This document shows, piece after piece, positions 35,101 through 42,600 of a stretch of 64,000 bases of DNA. The stretch lies in the NCBI RefSeq assembly GCF_001522545.3, contig NC_031770.1, positions 30,831,252-30,895,251 on the forward strand, written 5' to 3'. This stretch comes from Parus major (Eukaryota; Chordata; Aves; Passeriformes; Paridae). Positions within the stretch are counted from its first letter, which is position 1; each line of letters starts with the position of its first letter. The translations under genes and the position numbers were made by a program. The notes below the pieces were generated by a model, which saw only the letters and a program-made list of their open reading frames with translations, ran no database searches and was not told the DNA's origin.

Positions 35101-38100
35101 CAGGGTCCCCTGCAGCCGCAGCCACCTGAGCAGGTGGAAGGGTAAAGGTGAATGGCAGTCTGTGCCTGTCTGGAGAGCTGCACAGAGCTCTCCAGCTCTG
35201 TCTGGAGCTTTCCAGACAGGCACAGAGCTAGGCCAGGAAGTCTGGGGGGTCCTGCTTCCCAGTCAATCAGCTCCTGATGCCTGGCTCAGCCCAGCTCAGC
35301 CCGTGTGTCCTCCACTCACATTTTGTTGAGGTGCTTGCGCCGGGCTGAGATGTTTCTGCTCTCACTTTTGCTTTGTTTCTCCAGCTTCTGGGCCAGGCTG
35401 TTCAGCTCCTTATGCAGACTCTGGAACTGCTGCTCCTCCTGGCTCAAGCAGAGAGGAAAGACATCAGCATCCCTCCTCAGAGACCTGTGCCAAGCCCCAG
35501 CCTCAAGGTACTTGGGGTCCCTGACAGGCCGGGAGCTCCCTGGCAGCCTCTCACCTGCTTCAAGTCAAGGATGCGGCGGGTGAGCTGGATCTTGTCTGGG
35601 CTTTCCTGCAGGAGGGCTGCCAGAGAGGTCTTCTCCTGGACCAGGCAAGGGTGTGAGAACGTGGGGGGACAGCCAGGCTGTCCCCTTCCCCAAACCATAC
35701 TTCCCATCCTCCAAACCTTGTGCTTGATCCATGCCTCCAGCCGCTCAGCTTTCCTGTTGAAGTCCTGCAGACTCCGCAGGGCCCCCAGGGCTTTGCTCTG
35801 GCTGGCAGCTGTCTGCTTCAGGAGCTGCCACTGGTCCTGGAGGGCCAGCAGCTGCCTCCGTACGGCCTCGGCACTGGGGCTTGCCCTCCACATCAGCTGC
35901 TCACCCATCTGTGGGGCCAAGGGACCCAGTCAGCATCAGGGCTTTCTGGGGACCCTCTGCTGCAGAGAACCCAGGAGCATCAGTGCTGTGGGTAACAGGA
36001 ACCACGCCATGCCCTCCCTGGCCTCACCTGCTTGAGCTTTATCAGTGTGTTCTCAAAATCCTTCATGTCCTGCTGTAAGGTCTGAGCAACCTCCTCCCAG
36101 TCCTGGAGGTCACAGCCATCCTTCAGGTCCCACAGCTTACCTCGCACCCAGCTCTCTGCCTGCAACATACCATGTGGCTGGGGGCCTCCACCAGAGCCTC
36201 AAGGACATGGTTTTTTGGACCCAAGCCCAAACCTTTCTGAAGCTGTGACAGAGACTGGAGTGCACCCTTTCAGTTGACAACCCATTTGCTCTGGGAATCA
36301 ACAGGCCAGCACAGGCACTAAGGACAGCATCTGTGGCAAGTGGGCTCACTTCTTTCCAGCATCTGTCTCAGCCCAGCAGGAGAAGCTGGGCTTGTCCAAG
36401 CAGGCCAGTCTGCACAGAACATCCCTGCACTCTCCTTGCTGCACCCTGCTCTCCAGCTCAAACACCCATGCAGCCCTCCTACCATCTCAGTTCCCATGCT
36501 GCTGGGGAGAGACAGGGTCTGGGAGGAGGAGGAGGAGGAGAACGGGGGACAGGAGGAGCATGCGCACAGGGAGAGGAAGCAGGGCCCTGGTGTGGGCTGA
36601 CCCCCTCTCCCTGGGGCTGACAGCCAGAGAGAGGCAGCCAAACATGATCTCATGCCACAACCATGGCTTCACTCAGGCTAGGAGTTCAGCCCTCACTACT
36701 GCACACCCCACCCCACAGCCCACATGTAAGGCTGCCAGTGGCCCTCCATCCCGCTTCCTGTGCAGCCCCTTGGGTGAGTGCCCCAGCTGGCCTTACCTGC
36801 AGCATCTCCCGGTTGAAGTGGGCTATCAGAGGACTCAGGTCAAGGAGAGGGGCTGCTCCCACACTGCTTCGCCCACTGCATCTTGGTGCTGCAGCAGACT
36901 CCTTGCCCTTAGGACTCTCTTTCTGGGGTGATGACACAGGGGATCCTGCCAGCTAGGGGGAGCAGAGGCAGGGTGTCAGTGTGCTGCCCCAGGAAGCTCT
37001 CCTCATCACCTCCCAGGAGCATTTCAGAAACCCAAATGAAGTAGGTCAGCATGCCTTATTCTTGATTCCACTCCTTCACTGACATATTTGGGGTTATCCT
37101 TCAGGGCACTGAGGTACCACCTTCCCTCTACCAAGGCCACTCTGGTGACTTTTTGCAATGTCAGCAATGGGTTGCTGGGCTGTCCCTCAGGTAAGTCACT
37201 CCCTGGGTCATTCCAGGCTGTTGGGATGGCACCCAGCACCTGGACTGGTCCCAGCACCCACACTGGAGATGGAGTGCTTCCTGCCTCTTCAGCCTAAGGC
37301 AGCACATCCCTGGGAGGAGCATTCATGTCTGTAACATCTGTTTGGTGTCACACAGGGGGATGAGAGTGGTTGGAGGGGGCAGAGAACACAGCATCTCCCT
37401 TGGGATTTGGCCTTGTGGACAGCCGATGCTGACAAAACCCTCTGTCAGGGTTCCAGCTCTGCCAAGGGTGACAGCAAAGGTCAGCCAATGAAAGTGCTGG
37501 CCCTTCTCCAAACTCAGCCCTGGGCCCTGCTGCATGCAGCCCAGGGGACAGTACCATCACTCAGGCACCTCCCACCCCTCTGCCCAGGGATGGGGATCTG
37601 ACTGCATACTAGCTGGTGGCAAACAGAAAACTGAGCATTTTCAGGAGGAACCCAAAGGTGCAGGGCTTGCTGCCTCCTGTCAGCAGGCAGAAAAATTGCT
37701 CCTGGGGACAGCCCAGGACAGCCCTTCCTCCTTGAGAGGGCAGGGTGTGAGCTGCCCCACGGGGTCCTGGCTACCCCCGAGCCCATCAGGGAGAAGCCTG
37801 AAGCCTGTGGAGCAGTGGGGCTCAGGCAACTGTTTCAGGCTCTGTAAGCACTCTGGCATGTGCTGCCCTGCTGACAGCATGGGACTCACTTTCCAATGCC
37901 TGTTCTACTTAACCACAAGAACTACAGAAATTCTCTGTTTTGTTTTTTTTTTATTATTTTGTTTCGGTTTTGGTTTTTCTGGGGGGGTTGTTTTTGTTTT
38001 TGTTATTTTTTTGGGTTGTTTTGTTTTGTTTCTAGCAACATAGATTCTCAGGCCCTCCTGCGACTCTGTGACCTTCAGTCACTTGACTCAGCCAGGGCTG

Positions 38101-41100
38101 GAGGAGCCCATAATCTGGTTCCCTTGGAAGCAATAAAACTTCTGGGTGCTGCCTGGGGAGCTGATTCCTTGCCCCATCATGCCCAGCTTGTTCCTGCACT
38201 CACTGAAAGAGGCAAGGTTCCCTTCACACCTGGGCACACCACCAGCTACCAGCCGCATTGCTCAGCTCCAAGCTGCCCGTCATGCCCCCTTAATGTTGAG
38301 GGCAGGGGGACATACCGCATAGAAGGGAGAACATCTGTCCATCAGAGAGCAGTGAACACTGGCCTGAACACTCCCGGGCTTCTGCTGTTTGTCCTCTGTA
38401 TCCACATCCTTCCTGAGGAAGACCTAGAGGCAGGAAGGCACAGCTGTCAGCCTGGTAGTGCTTAACTGTCTGGAAGGCCAAGGGGACAGAGGAGCATTCA
38501 CCCACCTCCCCCTGCCCTAAGCCAGAGGCTCTGCTGGCAGTACCCAAACGCTGCTTGGCTGTGCTCCTGCCCATTCCTCCATATGTATCTAGGCCAGGCT
38601 CCTCCCGAACAGCATCCACAGCTCCCACCATGTGTTTAGCAAGTGGCAAGAACTCCTAAGCCCGCTTTGCTCAGTGTCTTTTCCATTTTAGCTCCAAGTA
38701 ACCCCAACACCCTTTTCTCTCCTTGTATTGACTCCAAAGCCAGCAGAACAGAAACCCATTTAGTGATCACCACTGGTCCCTGGTCATCTAAGGATGTTCA
38801 GAGTGAGACTCCCCTGCCCTATTCCAGGACAGTAAGGCAGAGGCATGAGGGCACAGGATGACACTAACTCCAACATCATGAACGTGAATCCTCTCAGCTG
38901 CTGATCCCTGATCTCAGCCTAGCTGGGAGACAAGTAATGGGGGCAGCTGGCTTGCAGGAAAGAGCTTCCAAAGGACAGGGGTGAGGGTGGAAGCAGGAGA
39001 GGCAGAAGGAAGGAAGTCCAGGAACTGCAGCCAGGCACAGAGTGGACGTCCAGGATGAACTCCACATTACCTTATCCTCGATGCAGCACAGCCCTAGGAG
39101 GAGAGGTGCGTGGGTTTGTTTGGATCATGCCCAAGGGCATTAAGCTTCATCCTCTACAGATGGATCTTTTCTTGGGATGTTGGCTGTAACAGGCTAATTT
39201 AGGGACCTCTTTCCACTTCCTTCCTGGGGCCACCTTGTTGTCTCTGTAACAGCCATCCAAGCAGGCACAGGGCAACAGAAACAGAGTGGTGGACAATATG
39301 TGCTGCCCTGACAATCCCTCTTCTGAGACTGCCACAAATGAGATGTCGGAGCTAGTATACTGCTGCTTGGGCTGCTCCAAACTGAGGACACTGTCCAAGG
39401 GAAACAAACCTAGGCAAATCAGAACACCCTCCCTGCACAGAACATGGCTTCCCACCATCTGTCCAGGACTGAAGAAGAGTCCTGACATGAATGGCAGCCC
39501 CCACCATAGAGCTGCTGCCACCGAAAAGGCTCAGAGCCCTACAAACAGCCCAACAGCTCTATAACCCTTTCCAAGGGCCTGAAAAACTTGGCCCTTTGCT
39601 GCAGAGAACAGACCACTGCCACATGCCACAGCATCCAATCCCAAGCAGGAAGAACAGTCAGGGTACAAGGCTGAATCACAGCCCAGCAGGCACAGTGAGA
39701 ACTCATTAGGATGGTATCAGAAGGGGAAGGCACCCCCTTGCCTGACCACGGGGCTGAGAGATTTGGATGCATATTTAGGGAATGATAGGGAGCTAAATGT
39801 GAAGTGCCTGTGAGGCATAAGACCCTAGAAAGTTCTTGCAGTAATGTCTCACGCTGGCCCCCAGAGCTCAGCCGTGGGAGACAACCCAGCAGGTGACACA
39901 GGAGCTTTATTTAAAGTCCCTGTCTCACGATCCGTCAGCCACAGGAAAACAGGGCTGCCAGCACAATGATGACTTCATCCTTCCCGCAGAGCTGCTCCAC
40001 TGGGACTACCCTCCCTCCTTGGTCCCTCTGGCTGGAGCTGGGTCCTTCATCCGGGAAAACAACAAACTGTCAGCAACCGAATTCTGTGAGAACGAGCTGT
40101 GCCTACCTCAGCATCCATGAGGTGCTGTGCTAAATGCTCCCCAACAGGACCCCAGGCTTCATGACATGAGCAAAGCCACACATGAAATGAGTGCAGCAAC
40201 CTCAGCTGCCGCTTCTGCTAACACTTCTTTCCCCTTCTAAAAGCAAAATTAATACGGCACATATGCTTGCCGCATTCCCATAGAATAGGCACCAGTGACT
40301 TCCCACGAACAAGACGAGCAGGGCCAGACCCTCCTAGGCAGCATTGTGTTCACTCCGGAGGAGCCCCTCATTCCTACAGGACAGGAGTGAAGGGCAAATC
40401 TCAGGACTGTGGGGCACGTTTGGGAAAGCACTACCGTGCTCTGCATGGGAGATAGTGTCCCTCCTCTCCTCCAGCTGCCATCCCACATGTTTTCCCCTGC
40501 CTCTCAACTCCCTCTTTCTCTCCCAAAGCTCCATCTTGCAGCCTGCCCACCTCTTTCAGCTCCACACGCTCATGCTGGACAGGGAGGAGGGGCCGATCCT
40601 GGCAGCCTCCCGGGAGTCCCACACCACCGTGCCCAGCCCTACCTTATATGAAAGAGGGGAGCCCTCATGCCGATGTCCTTCGGGCTGCGCAGACTCCGGC
40701 CGCCCAGCGAGGCTTGCGTGCCGGAGGAAGCGGCACCTCTTGGGAGGCTGTGCCTGGCCTTTATTGGCAATGAAGATGAGAGTTTTGGCAGTGGGCTGCG
40801 CGGCTCTCCCTAGCACTGTCTTGCCGGGAAACCAGCTGTTGCAGGTGAGGGTTAAATCCCGAGGGGTTCCTGCCTGCTCTTGCCAGAAACTGTGACGTCT
40901 CCGAGATGCCTTCCGCCCCATCCCACCCACAGAGGGGGTCTCCCTGGCTCTGGCACTGTTGAATTCATACATCTGCGCCTGCTAGCGCTCAGACTTGGAG
41001 AGCAGGGTGCCGAGAGTCCTGGGTCCTGATCCTAGCCTTGTCCCAGCTTTGCCTGGCTGTGTGGCCCAACATGAGTCACTTCCCTTCTCCCTGCCTCCGT

Positions 41101-41916
41101 TTCCCCTCTGGTAAACGAGAGAGTAAGTTCCCAGCTTCCCGCACTCAACTGCATCATCACATGCATCTCAAAAGCCGAGATCCCCATAGCCAGGCTCTGG
41201 GGCAGAGCTTTTCCGGCTCATCCCAGCCCCGGAGAGAGCTCATCTCCGCTCACCCGCAGACTTCCTGCCCTCCAGCCTGATGAGACAGAGAAGTGCGTGG
41301 GGAGCACATAGGAGGAAAAACAACTACACCAGGAGCCCTGCAACGACTGCTACCTGGACGGCATGGGGATAAGGCAACAGGGATGGGCGCAGCCTCCCCA
41401 GGACCTATCCATCCCTTGAATGCGAGGAATGGGAAACTGCAGGAAGGACGGGGCGAGAGCAGGGCACAGGGTAGCAGGATCGCATACCTTGAACTGAGCT
41501 TTCCCTGTCCTGCTGTTGTTGTTGTTGTGGTTTCTCTCGTCGCCGGCGTGGGCAGGGTCCCCGGGTCCCCCTGCCTCTCCCGTGCCAGCGTCCCCGTACC
41601 AATTGGACAGCGTGATCTTCTTAATGGAACGGGCTAGCGAGCTGCGGTTCAGCCGGTCCTCGTCGGTGGCCCCGTCCTCACCGGGGCTGGGGTTGCGGGG
41701 CTGCCCCGCGGGGGCAGCGGAGCCGGCCCGGGCGTGGGCCAGGTAGAGGGAGATGCGCTCGTTGATGCTGCGACGGAGACCGCGGTGGCTGTCCAGCGCG
41801 GAGGCGAGGGCGATGCCGGGGCAGGCGTCTCCGGGGAAGTCCGCGGCACACTTAGGCAGCGAGAGCCTGGTGCTGATGGTGAAGGGCTGCATCTTCCTCT
41901 CCGTGCTGCCCGACAT
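22928..41916 (-). CDS. Spectrin-repeat/PH-domain protein, beta-spectrin-like but lacking CH domains (33 exons, about 2218 aa)
   Basis: Thirty-three minus-strand exons join without a single phase conflict (6657 nt including stop). All introns are GT-AG except one GC-AG. Domains in order: residues 1-143, a conserved-looking basic N-terminal module I do not recognise; about 222-530, three spectrin-type three-helix repeats (helix-A motif ESWVRGKL, helix-C DQWQLL); 512-660, linkers; about 730-1230, further coiled or spectrin-like repeats; 1232-1363, linker; 1404-1903, a disordered Pro/Ser-rich block from one exon; about 1909-2015, a PH domain of beta-spectrin type (ERKH, CFYEDRRDSL, EYLLRA, NEWVSKLQQ); then a basic tail ending VFKKFFGKKE, like beta-spectrin termini. 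The PH domain suggests phosphoinositide membrane binding, and the repeats a scaffold or elastic role. No actin-binding CH pair is visible, so it is not an ordinary SPTB/SPTBN gene. The start at 41916 is my choice (purine at -3); the frame stays open further upstream. Confidence 0.85.
23374..23508 (-). CDS. Spectrin-like gene exon 32
   Basis: Acceptor TTGCTTCAG, donor TCAG/GTATAG. 135 nt, entering and leaving in phase 1. Hydrophilic post-PH tail containing SPGLWDNIRPEDNCGL and SKRRSYSFTS, a possible phosphorylation patch. Confidence 0.88.
23792..23955 (-). CDS. Spectrin-like gene exon 31
   Basis: Acceptor CTATTTTCAG, donor GCAG/GTGACT; 164 nt. Low-complexity linker after the PH domain (HLQGHHQVMTTKSQETVVL), no domain recognised. 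Confidence 0.85.
24079..24145 (-). CDS. Spectrin-like gene exon 30
   Basis: Acceptor TGCCCCCAG, donor GGCAG/GTAAGT; 67 nt. Encodes FPKVDYFQAAAQRVEGIGGT, immediately after the last PH helix. Confidence 0.88.
24723..24808 (-). CDS. Spectrin-like gene exon 29 (PH domain, C-terminal helix)
   Basis: Acceptor CCCTTCAG, donor TCAG/GTGAGC; 86 nt. DGSEYLLRAPTQ and MNEWVSKLQQ correspond to the last strand and the conserved Trp-bearing C-terminal helix of PH domains (beta-spectrin: NEYLFQA...MNTWIQAI). Confidence 0.92.
25013..25104 (-). CDS. Spectrin-like gene exon 28 (PH domain, middle strands)
   Basis: Acceptor GTGCTGCAG, donor CTTCA/GTGAGT; 92 nt. VALPLNLTGAVC and YTKKTNCFRL match the beta-spectrin pattern VPVSLKEAVC...YKKKKHVFKL. 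Confidence 0.92.
25231..25317 (-). CDS. Spectrin-like gene exon 27 (PH domain, core)
   Basis: Acceptor GTCCCACAG. The phase requires the donor AAG/GTGCGG; a better-looking GTGAGG six bases downstream would break the frame. Encodes AWGLFHAMLMRQTLCFYEDR, equivalent to the beta-spectrin SWHNLYCVLKNQEIGFYKD segment. Confidence 0.92.
25535..25615 (-). CDS. Spectrin-like gene exon 26 (PH domain, first strand)
   Basis: Acceptor CCTTTGCAG, donor AAAG/GTACAG; 27 codons in phase 0. Contains EGTLERKHILQTGGRK, matching the start of beta-spectrin PH domains (GxLERKHEL...GGKK). Confidence 0.92.
26013..27512 (-). CDS. Spectrin-like gene exon 25 (exactly 1500 nt, disordered region)
   Basis: Acceptor TGTTTCCTCAG, donor GCAAG/GTGAGA; 500 codons in phase 0 at both ends. 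Near the 5' end it encodes KWTPVVVRRPP and a helical segment (LQRREQARVEQARLLTLQG). The rest is rich in Pro, Ser, Gln and Gly with an acidic run of six Glu. The antisense plus strand is also open for 365 codons (26631-27728), which I attribute to composition. No family is recognised; its size compared with neighbouring exons is striking. Confidence 0.85.
28610..28729 (-). CDS. Spectrin-like gene exon 24
   Basis: Acceptor CCCCTTGCTCAG, donor AGAG/GTAATG; 40 codons in phase 0. Basic segment with CKTFWKRCQGLLGN and SLKRKRKPPRQL, which could act as a nuclear-localisation or membrane-binding patch. Confidence 0.85.
29055..29450 (-). CDS. Spectrin-like gene exon 23
   Basis: Acceptor TTGCTCCCCAG, donor AACG/GTATGG; 132 codons. 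Largely polar linker, ending in a more ordered segment, GGTVNLILSIGKKGEKKA, that may form strands. Confidence 0.87.
29679..29825 (-). CDS. Spectrin-like gene exon 22 (helical repeat)
   Basis: Acceptor CCTCTCAG, donor GTCAA/GTGAGT; 49 codons. KERLEELQSMLGWVLVRWRA has the helix-A pattern of a spectrin repeat with conserved Trp spacing. Confidence 0.9.
30139..30316 (-). CDS. Spectrin-like gene exon 21 (helical repeat)
   Basis: Acceptor ATGCTCACAG, donor AACA/GTAAGG. 178 nt, phase 2 in and phase 0 out. ELERRIEEKLKEFEALAAAG is a strongly amphipathic spectrin-type helix. Confidence 0.9.
30632..30852 (-). CDS. Spectrin-like gene exon 20 (helical repeat)
   Basis: Acceptor TCTTTAG, donor ATGAT/GTAAGT; 221 nt. 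Heptad-patterned helices HLEELERAAAHLQEL and LQELLQETRLRVQQASQLRH, typical of spectrin helices B and C. Confidence 0.9.
31319..31474 (-). CDS. Spectrin-like gene exon 19 (helical repeat)
   Basis: Acceptor TCCATCCAG, donor ATGGAG/GTGAGT; 52 codons in phase 0. Helix pair LKALQCRAEALSQDI and EKDLQELQGLLSCQQEM. Confidence 0.9.
31768..31908 (-). CDS. Spectrin-like gene exon 18 (helical repeat)
   Basis: The phase selects the acceptor CAGCCCAG at 31909 over an upstream CAG. Donor GTCTG/GTAGGG; 47 codons. LGELQEAVEMLNNVAKERER forms one long amphipathic helix. Confidence 0.85.
32127..32328 (-). CDS. Spectrin-like gene exon 17 (helical repeat)
   Basis: Acceptor TGTCCCCAG, donor CAGTG/GTAAGC; 202 nt. 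Contains RLAQVQATLRHRAADLQDSL and LSEFLQDLQEEEAQSQQG. Confidence 0.9.
32368..32699 (-). CDS. Spectrin-like gene exon 16 (helical repeats)
   Basis: Acceptor ACCCCTAG, donor GAGAA/GTGAGT; 332 nt. ALRLVGELDQAEQWLQAMAG and LRQELEEMSQLEKQLLLCGL show the conserved Trp and leucine spacing of spectrin repeats. It follows the GC-AG intron. Confidence 0.9.
32884..33219 (-). CDS. Spectrin-like gene exon 15 (GC donor)
   Basis: Acceptor GCTCCTCAG; 112 codons in phase 0. The only donor that keeps the frame with exon 16 is AAG/GCACGT, a GC rather than GT site. The C-terminal half, VEAMLQELGELWEDLQKKHQ, is spectrin-helix-like; the N-terminal half is variable linker. Confidence 0.87.
33388..33466 (-). CDS. 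Spectrin-like gene exon 14 (acceptor approximate)
   Basis: Donor AATGTG/GTAATG is clear. The 5' border lies in a run of GGAG repeats, so 33466 or 33463 are both phase-compatible (one residue difference). Encodes WGMWQLETQVQDVCQVVN, a helix with aromatic spacing. Confidence 0.75.
33588..33694 (-). CDS. Spectrin-like gene exon 13
   Basis: Acceptor TGCCACAG, donor AATAG/GTACCA; 107 nt. VPKDVLEKIAEYKKGEE is a short helix followed by a Gly/Pro-rich linker. Confidence 0.85.
33774..33887 (-). CDS. Spectrin-like gene exon 12
   Basis: Acceptor TCTTCCTCCAG, donor GGGAG/GTGATA; 38 codons. Contains DEHFWIWSHQLGE, with paired Trp as in spectrin helix A. Confidence 0.85.
33909..34053 (-). CDS. Spectrin-like gene exon 11 (linker)
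   Basis: Acceptor CTTTCCCAG, donor GCACG/GTAAGC; 145 nt. Flexible Ala/Gly/Ser-rich segment, no fold expected. Confidence 0.85.
34231..34346 (-). CDS. Spectrin-like gene exon 10 (helical)
   Basis: Acceptor CTTCTCCAG, donor CTAAG/GTAGAG; 116 nt. QLLNLQPSLAAQVTSKHRDV and WVQLQQAL fit a spectrin helix C with its Trp. Confidence 0.88.
34659..34745 (-). CDS. Spectrin-like gene exon 9
   Basis: Acceptor TTCTTACAG, donor GATG/GTGAGT; 29 codons in phase 0. Inter-helix loop followed by RDVRDIASQVM. Confidence 0.87.
35011..35125 (-). CDS. Spectrin-like gene exon 8 (spectrin repeat)
   Basis: Acceptor CTGCTCAG, donor AAAG/GTATCT; 115 nt. WLRLQGTLKEHHEALQLALE and the following SFLQQADILLGAIHAK are a classic helix C to helix A junction between two repeats. 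Confidence 0.92.
35158..35229. repeat. Intronic hairpin (22-nt arms)
   Basis: Arms 35158-35179 and 35208-35229 are complementary at 20 of 22 positions around a loop of about 28 nt (motif TCTGTGCCTGTCTGGA paired with TCCAGACAGGCACAGA). It lies in the 194-bp intron between exons 7 and 8 of the spectrin-like gene. The size is like a microRNA precursor, but no known miRNA is recognised. Confidence 0.7.
35320..35438 (-). CDS. Spectrin-like gene exon 7 (spectrin repeat)
   Basis: Acceptor TTGAGCCAG, donor AAAAT/GTGAGT; 119 nt ending inside the Met codon. FQSLHKELNSLAQKLEKQ and SARRKHLNKM are helix B and the start of helix C. Confidence 0.92.
35555..35635 (-). CDS. Spectrin-like gene exon 6 (spectrin repeat)
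   Basis: Acceptor CCTGGTCCAG, donor AGCAG/GTGAGA; 27 codons in phase 0, including LAALLQESPDKIQLTRRILD. Confidence 0.92.
35717..35908 (-). CDS. Spectrin-like gene exon 5 (spectrin repeat)
   Basis: Acceptor GGCCCCACAG, weak donor AAG/GTTTGG; 64 codons in phase 0. RRQLLALQDQWQLLKQTAA and NRKAERLEAWIKHK carry the conserved Trp residues of helices C and A. Confidence 0.92.
36028..36159 (-). CDS. Spectrin-like gene exon 4 (first spectrin repeat)
   Basis: Acceptor TGTTGCAG, donor AGCAG/GTGAGG; 44 codons. AESWVRGKLWDLKDGCDLQD followed by EEVAQTLQQDMKDFENTL is the textbook helix A and helix B start of a spectrin repeat. Confidence 0.93.
36797..36952 (-). CDS. Spectrin-like gene exon 3
   Basis: Acceptor CCCCTAG, donor TGCAG/GTAAGG; 52 codons. 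A Ser/Pro/Lys-rich linker leads into SPLIAHFNREMLQ, the lead-in to the first repeat. Confidence 0.88.
37935..38035. repeat. G/T-rich low-complexity tract
   Basis: About 100 bases of TTTTG/TTTGG with a seven-G run, in the intron between exons 2 and 3 of the spectrin-like gene. On the transcribed strand it reads as an A/C-rich run. Probably a simple-sequence expansion. Confidence 0.85.
38316..38423 (-). CDS. Spectrin-like gene exon 2
   Basis: Acceptor CTGCCTCTAG, donor TGCG/GTATGT; 36 codons in phase 0. Encodes VFLRKDVDTEDKQQ and a Cys-containing stretch; no motif recognised. It is separated from exon 1 by a 3.06-kb intron, the longest of the gene. Confidence 0.8.
41488..41916 (-). CDS. Spectrin-like gene exon 1 (N-terminal module)
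   Basis: Donor TTCAAG/GTATGC. From the ATG at 41914-41916 it encodes 143 residues. Two blocks look conserved rather than random: the region around LRRSINERISLYLAHAR, and SSLARSIKKITLSNWYGD. They are separated by an Ala/Gly/Pro-rich spacer, and a short Asn run (AAC repeats) lies near the end. No CH domain is present. The frame is open upstream to 42513, so a longer N terminus is possible. Confidence 0.75.
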
Positions 41917-42600
41917 CCTCGCCCTCCCCGCTGCCCGCTGCGGGCAGCGGGGGTTCCGGCCCGGGCACCGTGGCGAGAAGCAGCAGTGTGGGGCCGAGAG
42001 CGGGTGATGAAGATCGCCCGTGCAGCGCCGGCTCCTTCCCCGGGGCGGGCGGGGGCACTCAGCCGCGGAGCGGCTCCGCGCCGGGGGGCAGCGGGGCGGG
42101 GGGCGGCCCAGCAACCATGACCGGAGCGGCGAGACGCGGGCGGCCGTCCGGCCTCGGCTGCCTGGGCGGGCCCTCCGCCCCCGCCGGGCGCGTCCCCTCC
42201 CCTGCCCGGTCCCTCCTCCCGCAGCGGTCCGGGCGGGCGGGAGGAGCCGTCGAGCTCTGCCGGGTCCGTCCCGTCCCGTCCTTGCCCGTGGCCGGTCGGC
42301 TTCAGTCGTCCGCCTTCTTGCGCAGGTTGAGGAGGCAGAGCAGGCAGGTGAGCAGGGCCTGGCGGCTCTCCCGGGAGCGCAGCCGGCGCCCCAGGCGGCG
42401 GAGCGGCGGCAGCAGGCGCCGGCGGGCCAGCGGCAGCAGGCGGACGAGCAGGGCGCGCAGCAGCGGGGCGGCCAGCGGCGGGGCGGGCATGCTGCCCCCG
42501 AGCCTGCGGACACAGCCTCACACCCCCGGCTGACCTAGCCTAGCGGGGGTGCTCGGCAGCTCCTCACGTTTTGGAACGTCTGAGCTAAGCGGGATGTCGG
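41560..42600 (-). promoter_or_regulatory. CpG island promoter of the spectrin-like gene
   Basis: A dense CpG, very GC-rich block covers exon 1 and extends about 680 bp upstream of its ATG, with GC boxes (GGGGCGGGG-type) and no TATA element. It is the obvious promoter for the minus-strand gene. Divergent plus-strand transcription is possible but no plus-strand exon was found. Confidence 0.75.
42302..42490 (-). CDS. Upstream ORF, 62 codons (possible microprotein)
   Basis: An ATG at 42490 opens a 62-codon frame ending at TGA 42302, 385 nt before the proposed main start and in a different frame. It begins MPAPPLAAPLLRALLVRLLP, is Leu/Arg-rich and ends LLNLRKKADD. If within the 5' UTR it would reduce initiation at the main ATG. 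GC-rich sequence makes such frames by chance, so coding is unproven. Confidence 0.3.
   Translation of the reverse strand: MPAPPLAAPLLRALLVRLLPLARRRLLPPLRRLGRRLRSRESRQALLTCLLCLLNLRKKADD

Noticed and set aside
42440..42513. Alternative far-upstream start (ATG at 42513) for the spectrin-like protein
   Set aside because: The in-frame extension is low-complexity Cys/Arg/Ala/Pro sequence typical of translated CpG islands. The ATG at 41916 directly precedes the conserved-looking sequence. Kept only as a possibility.
41734..42538. Plus-strand frames of 128-187 codons
   Set aside because: They lie in the CpG island antisense to the spectrin-like exon 1 and promoter; Arg/Gly/Ala-rich, no domain and no splice partner.
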